Of a stretch of 64,000 nucleotides of DNA, positions 58,407 to 64,000 are shown piece by piece. Below the pieces are notes generated by a model. The model did not search any database and was not told the origin of the DNA. It worked only from the letters and a program-made list of their open reading frames with translations. Source of the DNA: JOPF136 sp963773835 (lineage in GTDB: Bacteria; Acidobacteriota; Terriglobia; Acidiferrales; UBA7541); assembly GCA_963773835.1 (NCBI GenBank), contig CAVZCQ010000006.1, positions 1 to 64,000 of the forward strand. The letters run 5' to 3'. The position numbers and the translations under genes are program-made. The first letter of the stretch is position 1. Each line of letters opens with the position of its first letter.

Positions 58407-59353
58407 GCGCCGGGCCGAGCCTGGACGACATCCGCGTTGCCGCGCGGCGCATCGCGCCTTTCATTCATCGCACTCCGGTAATGACCTGCGCCACGCTCGA
58501 CGCCATGGCGGGGGCACGCCTGTACTTCAAATGCGAGAACCTGCAGAAAACCGGCTCGTTCAAGATTCGCGGGGCGACCAACGCGGTGCTGCAACTGAGT
58601 CCGGCGGAAGCGGCGCGCGGCGTGGTGACGCAATCCTCGGGAAACCATGCGGCAGCCGTGGCGCGGGCGGCGGCGGCGCGCGGAGCGGCGGCCCACATCG
58701 TGATGCCGAAAAACGCTCCGGCGGTCAAATGCCGGGCCGTGGAAGGCTACGGCGGAGTGATTACGTTCTGCGAGCCGACGGTGGAAGCGCGTGACGGCGC
58801 GATGAAACGCCTCCTGGAGGAAACCGGCGGCGTGCTCATCCATCCGTATAACGACCGCCGGGTGATCGCAGGACAGGGAACGGCAGCGCTGGAATTGCTG
58901 GAAGACGTGCCGGAACTGGATGTGCTGCTGGCGCCGGTGAGCGGCGGAGGACTGTTGAGCGGCAATGCCATCGCGGCGACGAGCGTGCGGCCGTCGGTGC
59001 GGGTGATCGGGTGCGAGCCTGCCAACGCGGATGATGCCTACCGTTCGCTGAAATCCGGCCACATTGAAAAGAACGCGACGGCGGATACGATTGCGGACGG
59101 GCTGCGCGCGCAGTTGTGCGAGCTGACCTTCGGGATCCTCCGCGAGCGCGTGGACGAAATCGTGCGCGTGAGCGAAGAGGAAATTGTGGCGGCGATGCGG
59201 CTGGTGTGGGAGCGGATGAAGATTGTAGTCGAACCGTCAGCGGCGGTGGCGCTGGCTCCGGCGATTGCGCGCAGCATCCGCGCGGACGGAAAGCGCGTGG
59301 GGGTGCTGCTTTCGGGCGGAAATGTGGACCTGAGCGCGCTGCCGTTTCACTAA
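58403..59353 (+). CDS. PLP-dependent threonine/serine dehydratase or serine racemase
   Basis: The 316-residue protein is a fold-type II PLP enzyme: LYFKCENLQKTGSFKIRGAT places the Schiff-base Lys in GSFKIRG. QSSGNHAAAVARAAAARGAA binds the phosphate side, and LLAPVSGGGLLSGNAIAATS is the Gly-rich phosphate loop. The end (VVEPSAAVALAPAI, GVLLSGGNVDLSAL) is typical. It has no regulatory ACT domain, as in catabolic threonine dehydratases and eukaryote-type serine racemases; sequence alone does not decide which. GTG start overlaps the preceding stop codon. Confidence 0.9.
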   Translation: MSAGPSLDDIRVAARRIAPFIHRTPVMTCATLDAMAGARLYFKCENLQKTGSFKIRGATNAVLQLSPAEAARGVVTQSSGNHAAAVARAAAARGAAAHIVMPKNAPAVKCRAVEGYGGVITFCEPTVEARDGAMKRLLEETGGVLIHPYNDRRVIAGQGTAALELLEDVPELDVLLAPVSGGGLLSGNAIAATSVRPSVRVIGCEPANADDAYRSLKSGHIEKNATADTIADGLRAQLCELTFGILRERVDEIVRVSEEEIVAAMRLVWERMKIVVEPSAAVALAPAIARSIRADGKRVGVLLSGGNVDLSALPFH

Positions 59354-59396
59354 GAAGCGAAAATCAAGAAGTCGGATACGCTCGAATGGGGGGAAC

Positions 59397-59801
59397 ATGA
59401 GCGCAGCGGAGAATAAACAGTTGATGCAGGGCATATTTGCGGAGATGGCGAAGGGGAATGCGCGGCCGCTGGTGGAAGCCATGGCCGATGACTTTCGCTG
59501 GACGGTTCCTGGGACTACAAAATGGTCGAGGACCTATGAAGGAAAGCAGGCGGTGCTCGGCGAGCTGTTCGGGGTCTTGCGGGACAGGATTGAGGGACAG
59601 ATGCGGACGGCGGCGCAGCGGTTCATCGCCGAAGACGATTACGTGGTCGTGGAAGCCCGCGGGAACAACACCACGAAGGCGGGAAAACCCTACAACAATT
59701 CCTATTGCTTCGTGTTCCGGTTGGCGGGCGGAAAGCTGAAAGAAGTCACAGAGTATATGGACACGGAACTGGTGACGGCGGCTTTGGGAGATGCGGGGTG
59801 A
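59397..59801 (+). CDS. SnoaL-like/NTF2-fold protein
   Basis: The 134-residue protein has the NTF2-like pattern: NKQLMQGIFAEMAKGNARPL, VEAMADDFRWTVPGTTKWSR, then DYVVVEARGNNTTKAGKPYN and NSYCFVFRLAGGKLKEVTEY. Members of the family include ketosteroid isomerase-like and limonene-epoxide hydrolase-like enzymes as well as stress proteins. The actual activity is unknown. It starts 43 bases after the dehydratase gene and ends the plus-strand series. Confidence 0.8.
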   Translation: MSAAENKQLMQGIFAEMAKGNARPLVEAMADDFRWTVPGTTKWSRTYEGKQAVLGELFGVLRDRIEGQMRTAAQRFIAEDDYVVVEARGNNTTKAGKPYNNSYCFVFRLAGGKLKEVTEYMDTELVTAALGDAG

Positions 59802-59853
59802 GCCGCGCGGGCGGCGCCTCGCACGGCAGCTTCGTGGCGCGATAGACGGTAGC

Positions 59854-59879
59854 GGGGCATCCGCCGCGGCGGATGCCCC
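59854..59879. repeat. Perfect 26-bp palindrome between convergent genes
   Basis: GGGGCATCCGCCG and CGGCGGATGCCCC are exact reverse complements without a loop. The core is the same as at 49.66 kb. Between the stop codons of two convergent genes it may serve as a two-way terminator-like hairpin. Confidence 0.85.
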
Positions 59880-59896
59880 TCGAAAGCCCCCGCCGC

Positions 59897-62632
59897 TTAC
59901 TTCGGATTGCCGTCGGCGTCGATAAAGCGGATCTCGCCGAGGTTCAACTCACGGATGCCGGCCTCGATTTTGGCCCGGTCGCCGACCACAACCCACACCA
60001 GATGGTCAGGGTGGATCACTTCGTGCGCGGCGGCCTCCAGGTCGGAGGTCTTGAGCGCCAGAATCCGGCCGGTCATCTTGTCGTAGTAGTCGTCGGGCCA
60101 GTGGTATTTGAGCAGGCTGATGATAGAAGTGCCGACGGCGTTCAGCGTCTCGCGCGAGCCGGGCAGGCGAAGCGTCTCATTGGCCTGGATGCGCGCGAGT
60201 TCCTGCGCGGTCACCGGGCGGTCGGAAAGGAATTCGCGCAGTTCCCGGTTGACTTCGGCGAGGGCTTCCTTGGTCTTGTCGGTCTGGACGGGCGCGAAGA
60301 CCAGGAAGGGCCGTTGCGCGCGCGCCCCCCACAGCACGCTGCCCGCACCGTAAGCCCAGTGTTTATCCTCGCGCAAATTCATGTTCAGGCGCGAGCTGAA
60401 CGTGCCGCCGATGGCGTCGTTCATGGCGTGCACGGCGATTTCCTCGCCGGCATCGGGCGGCGCGGAGACGTTTCCGGCGAGGATCACGGACTGGCCGGCG
60501 TTGGGTTTGTCCACGATGTACACGGCCGGCTTCGCAGGGAGCTGGACGGTGGCCACGTTTTTTGCCGGCACCTCGCCCGGTTTCCAGGAGGCGAAGGCTT
60601 TTTCGAGCCGGGGGATGATTTCAGCGAGGGTGGTGTCGCCGACCACGACGAGAGTGGCGTTATTGGGGTGGAACCAGACCTCGTGGAATTTGACCAGGTC
60701 GGCGCGTGAGATCTTCTCGACGCTGGCCGCGGTTCCCGAGCCGGTGAGCGGGTTCCCGTACGCATGGTTGGCGCCGTAGAGGAAACGCGGGAAGACGCGC
60801 AGACCCATCGTCACCGGCTCGCTCTGTTCCTGCTGGATGGCGTCGATTTGCAGCTTCTGTTCGCGCTTGAAGTCCGCCTCGGGGAACACAGGATTCAGGA
60901 TCACGTCGGCGAACAGATCGAGCGAGGGATCGAGTTTGGCCTTGAGCGCGGAAAGCCGCACGTAGGAATAGTCCAAATCGCCGTAGCTCTGCAGTTCGGC
61001 GCCGAGCAGTGCGGTTTGATCGTTAATCTCGAGCGCGTTGCGCGTGCGGGTCCCGTCGACGAGCAGCGACGAGCCCAGCTTGGCCGTTCCCGGCGAAGCG
61101 AACTGGTCGGAGGCAAACCCGGCATTCACGGCCATCCACATGTTCACCAGGCCGGCGCCCTTGCGTTCCGCCAGAACGATTTTCAGTCCGTTGGGCAGCG
61201 TAGCGCGCTCGAGTTTCGGCAGGTTCGCCTCGGGGGCCGGGCCGAGCGCCGGCCCTTTGGCGTGGTCCACTTCCGCGGAGGCGGCCTTGTAGTCGGGGAA
61301 CGGCATCACCTCGGCGATGTACACGCCGTCGGAAAGCCAGCGGTCCGCCGCGGAGCGCAGTTGTTCCGCCGTGGCATTGTGCACGCGAGCGAGTGTGGTC
61401 TTGTAGCCGCTCGGGTCGCCGGTGAAGACGGCATACTGCGCGAGCTGGTCCGAAGAGCCGCCGAAGCCGCCGATGCGTTCAATTCCGCGGAGGAAGCCGG
61501 CCAGGTAGGCGGTCTGCACGCGCTCCAGTTCGGTGGGAGCCGGACCGTCCTTCAAAAAGCGTGCCATCTCCTGGTCCATGGCCTTCTCGATTTCTCCGAG
61601 GCTGTGGCCGGGAGCGGCGGTCACCTGCACCACGAATTGGCCGGCGATTTCGCGGGCGTCGTTGTAGACGGTCACGTCGCTGGCGATTTGATCGTCGTAA
61701 ACGAGGCGCTTGTAGAGCCGCGAGGTTTTCCCGTCGCCGAGGCAAGAGGCCACCATCGTCAGGTAGTCGGAGTCCGCGGTCCCGAATGGCGGAATGTTCC
61801 AGACCTTGTAGATTCGCGGGAGCGGCACGCGTTCCTCGGTGATTTCGCGATGCGTCCCCGTCATCTTGGCGATCCAGGCCTTCTGATGGGGCACGGGAGG
61901 GCCCGGAGGAATATCGCCGAAATACTTCTCGACTTTCTCCTTGGCAACCTTCGTGTCAATGTCGCCGGCGATCACGATGACCACGTTGGACGGGCCGTAA
62001 TAGGTCTTGAACCACTCCTGGACGTCTTTGAACGCGGCAGCGTCCAAATCGGCCATGTCGCCGATCACGTCCCAGGAGTAAGGATGTCCCGCGGGAAACG
62101 TATTATCGGGGATGTGCTCCTCGGTCGTATCGTACGGCTGGTTTTCGTCCTGCCGTTTTTCGTTTTCCACCACGCCGCGCTGGAGATCGAGCGTCTTCTG
62201 GCTCAGGTCGAGGTAGGCCATACGATCGGCTTCCATCCACAGCGCGTAATCAAACGCCGAGGCGGGAACGTTTTCGAAGTAATTGGTGCGGTCGAAATTG
62301 GTGGTGCCGTTGAGGTCGGTGGCGCCCACGGACTGCAGGGCCTTGACGTAGCTGCCCGGCGCGTGCTGGCTGCCTCCGAACATCAGGTGCTCGAACAGGT
62401 GGGCGAAGCCGGTGTGTCCCGCCCTCTCGTTCTTCGAGCCCACGTGATACCACATGTTGATGGCGACGATGGGGGCTTTGTGGTCCTCATGGACGATGAG
62501 CGTGAGTCCGTTGCTCAGGACAAATTTTTGATAGCTGATGTCCGGCTCCTGGGCACGCGCCGGAACCGCGGCGCCGGCTGCGAGCACCAGAACAAACAGC
62601 AGAGACAGCAGACGAACGAGATGAATCCTCAT
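59897..62632 (-). CDS. M16-family zinc peptidase, two-domain
   Basis: The 911-residue protein has a signal peptide (LLSLLFVLVLAAGAAVPARA). The first half holds the inverted zinc motif HLFEHLMFG (H-x2-E-H), with the distant Glu in VVENEKRQDENQPYDTTEEH. The second half (KLERATLPNGLKIVLAERKG) repeats the fold without the motif, as in pitrilysin-type periplasmic or outer-membrane proteins (PqqL-like). It would degrade peptides outside the cytoplasm. It ends in a clear C-terminus (FIDADGNPK) and is convergent with the SnoaL-like gene. Confidence 0.93.
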   Translation of the reverse strand: MRIHLVRLLSLLFVLVLAAGAAVPARAQEPDISYQKFVLSNGLTLIVHEDHKAPIVAINMWYHVGSKNERAGHTGFAHLFEHLMFGGSQHAPGSYVKALQSVGATDLNGTTNFDRTNYFENVPASAFDYALWMEADRMAYLDLSQKTLDLQRGVVENEKRQDENQPYDTTEEHIPDNTFPAGHPYSWDVIGDMADLDAAAFKDVQEWFKTYYGPSNVVIVIAGDIDTKVAKEKVEKYFGDIPPGPPVPHQKAWIAKMTGTHREITEERVPLPRIYKVWNIPPFGTADSDYLTMVASCLGDGKTSRLYKRLVYDDQIASDVTVYNDAREIAGQFVVQVTAAPGHSLGEIEKAMDQEMARFLKDGPAPTELERVQTAYLAGFLRGIERIGGFGGSSDQLAQYAVFTGDPSGYKTTLARVHNATAEQLRSAADRWLSDGVYIAEVMPFPDYKAASAEVDHAKGPALGPAPEANLPKLERATLPNGLKIVLAERKGAGLVNMWMAVNAGFASDQFASPGTAKLGSSLLVDGTRTRNALEINDQTALLGAELQSYGDLDYSYVRLSALKAKLDPSLDLFADVILNPVFPEADFKREQKLQIDAIQQEQSEPVTMGLRVFPRFLYGANHAYGNPLTGSGTAASVEKISRADLVKFHEVWFHPNNATLVVVGDTTLAEIIPRLEKAFASWKPGEVPAKNVATVQLPAKPAVYIVDKPNAGQSVILAGNVSAPPDAGEEIAVHAMNDAIGGTFSSRLNMNLREDKHWAYGAGSVLWGARAQRPFLVFAPVQTDKTKEALAEVNRELREFLSDRPVTAQELARIQANETLRLPGSRETLNAVGTSIISLLKYHWPDDYYDKMTGRILALKTSDLEAAAHEVIHPDHLVWVVVGDRAKIEAGIRELNLGEIRFIDADGNPK

Positions 62633-62835
62633 GGTTCTCCCTCCGAGAGTTTCAGACGGAATTTGGAGTTATCCGGTTTCCGGGGCTGGTGCGCGAAGCA
62701 GGATGCCGACGCAGGCCAGGGTCGGGCCCCTGCGCCCCGGGAGAGATAGTACCGATTCCGGAGAGGCAAGGCCAGCCCGAAACTGGCGCGAGGGCTCGCG
62801 GACCGGCACAGGAGTGCAGCGGCGGGGAAAAGAAG

Positions 62836-64000
62836 CTACTCCGCGCGGAGCGCTTCAACCGGCGAAATCGCGGCCGCCCGCCCGGCCGGAATCAGCGCCG
62901 CGATCAGCGAGCAGATCGCGAGCGCGACTGCGGCGACGCCGAGCGCGAGCGGGTCCCAGAACGCGACGCCATAGAGCTGGGCGGAAATCAGCCGCCCGGC
63001 TCCGATGGCGAGAGGCAGGCCCAGAATCAGCCCGGCAACCACGCGTTGAAACGCGCCGCCGAGGACATGGCGAATCAGCCGGCCGCGGTCGGCTCCGAGG
63101 GCCATGCGAATGCCAAATTCGTTGGTACGCTGCGCGACCGTATAAGCGGTAACTCCGTAGAGGCCGATGGCGGCAAGCGCCAGGGCCACCAGTCCGAACA
63201 AACCCGCGAGGCTGGCGACCGCGCGCTCCTGGCTGAACGTGAGTCGGATCTGCTCCTCCAGCGTGCGGACAGATGTGATCGTGAGATTGGGATCCACGCC
63301 GGCCACCGTACGGACAATGACGGGTTCGAGTGCGCCCGGCGGCACGTTGGTGAGCAACAGAATTCCGCCGATGTAGTGCGAGCTCAGCTCAATCCTCTGC
63401 ATCAGGGGCTGTGGGTAGGGGACCGTCTGTGCGAGCGGCACGTAGAACATCGGGAAGGCGGGGCGTCTCAACCCCCATCCGGCGAAACGGGCGTCTCCTA
63501 CGATTCCGACGATCCGGAAGTCTCCGGCATTCTCTGGCAGATCGAGGCCGAAGTGCTGATCGATGGGGTCTTCGCCGGGCTTGAAGAAGCGTTTGACAAA
63601 CGTTTCATTGACCACCGCCACCAGCGGCGCGGATTCGTTGTCGGACTCGTTGAGCCCGCGGCCGCGAAGCACAGGAACGCCCAGATTCTGCAGGTAGTGT
63701 GCGCTCACGCGGTCCCAGGAAGCGCCTGTTTCGTCGGTCACGTTGCCCACCGGGTGCCCGGAAACGATGACCATCTCTCCCCAATTGTTCGTCAATGGAT
63801 TGTAGAGCGACAAACCCGAGCCCTGAACGCCAGGAATGCGGTTGAGCGCGTCTTCAAGATGGCGGTAGAGCGCGGCCAGCCTTTCCGGCGTGTAAGTGGC
63901 TGGCGGATTGTGGAGCGCTACCAGCACGCGTCCCGAAATCTGGTAGCCGAAATTCTGGTGTTCGAGATTGCTGAGGCTGCGCGCCAGCATCGCCGCGCCG
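62836..64000 (-). CDS. ABC-transporter-type permease of the ADOP kind, 5' part cut off
   Basis: The frame is open to the end of the window; the visible 388 residues are the C-terminal part. They include the periplasmic MacB_PCD-like region (GVPVLRGRGLNESDNESAPL, VAVVNETFVKRFFKPGEDPI) and an FtsX domain with four helices: LFGLVALALAAIGLYGVTAY, RTNEFGIRMALGADRGRLIR, LILGLPLAIGAGRLI and LGVAAVALAICSLIAALIPA, ending ISPVEALRAE. These are marks of the acidobacterial duplicated orphan permease family, which carry two FtsX domains and no own ATPase. The upstream half is outside the window. Confidence 0.88.
   Translation of the reverse strand, partial: GAAMLARSLSNLEHQNFGYQISGRVLVALHNPPATYTPERLAALYRHLEDALNRIPGVQGSGLSLYNPLTNNWGEMVIVSGHPVGNVTDETGASWDRVSAHYLQNLGVPVLRGRGLNESDNESAPLVAVVNETFVKRFFKPGEDPIDQHFGLDLPENAGDFRIVGIVGDARFAGWGLRRPAFPMFYVPLAQTVPYPQPLMQRIELSSHYIGGILLLTNVPPGALEPVIVRTVAGVDPNLTITSVRTLEEQIRLTFSQERAVASLAGLFGLVALALAAIGLYGVTAYTVAQRTNEFGIRMALGADRGRLIRHVLGGAFQRVVAGLILGLPLAIGAGRLISAQLYGVAFWDPLALGVAAVALAICSLIAALIPAGRAAAISPVEALRAE

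Overview
The window is GC-rich, densely coded DNA that most resembles an acidobacterium. Three things point there: a nine-gene hopanoid operon with squalene-hopene cyclase, an FtsX-type permease of the acidobacterial duplicated orphan permease (ADOP) type at the right edge, and lipid A genes, which indicate a Gram-negative envelope. The taxonomic call is an inference from gene content; there is no rRNA gene in the window.

Positions 1-16.5 kb look accessory. They hold two small genes broken by frameshifts in the first kilobase, secreted proteins of unknown function, the 5' half of a tRNA-Lys, an exosortase, a short ribosome hibernation factor and a DUF72 protein. An outer-membrane pair follows: an OmpA-type protein and a lipoprotein with a DUF3494 (ice-binding-like) domain. 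A second DUF3494 protein carries a PEP-CTERM sorting tail and is a likely substrate of the exosortase. Upstream of the lipoprotein lies a non-coding array of four 73-bp units, each with a 16-bp palindrome whose arms show paired base changes. Relatives of the palindrome recur at 11.57, 12.05 and 22.34 kb. An IS481-type transposase that seems to lack its catalytic Glu sits at 14.0-15.2 kb.

Positions 16.9-24.3 kb are a signalling block: a PAS-PAS hybrid histidine kinase, then a kaiC-kaiB-histidine kinase operon on the minus strand with a divergent NarL-type response regulator, a 67-residue protein and a Crp/Fnr regulator. KaiA is absent.

Positions 24.3-35.2 kb are one minus-strand operon, shc-hpnH-hpnA-hpnG-MDR-MDR-hpnC-hpnD-hpnE. 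It would make squalene from farnesyl-PP (hpnC, hpnD, hpnE), cyclise it (shc) and extend the hopane with an adenosyl-derived side chain (hpnH, hpnG). Two zinc alcohol dehydrogenases in its middle have no assigned step. hpnE carries an in-frame insertion made of dispersed palindromic repeats.

Positions 35.4-64 kb are mostly core: a MobB-like NTPase, a Phd/RelE-type toxin-antitoxin pair, lpxD, a late acyltransferase, an APC transporter with an FAD amine oxidase, an ArnT-like glycosyltransferase, an alpha/beta hydrolase with an altered nucleophile elbow, a GNAT enzyme, nrdR and a YbhN-like membrane protein. They continue with a VOC protein flanked by 47-bp repeats, a sigma factor/anti-sigma/LiaF-like envelope operon, a frameshifted aroA, an S55 (SpoIVB-like) protein, a beta-propeller protein, a Thr/Ser dehydratase, an M16 peptidase and the truncated permease.
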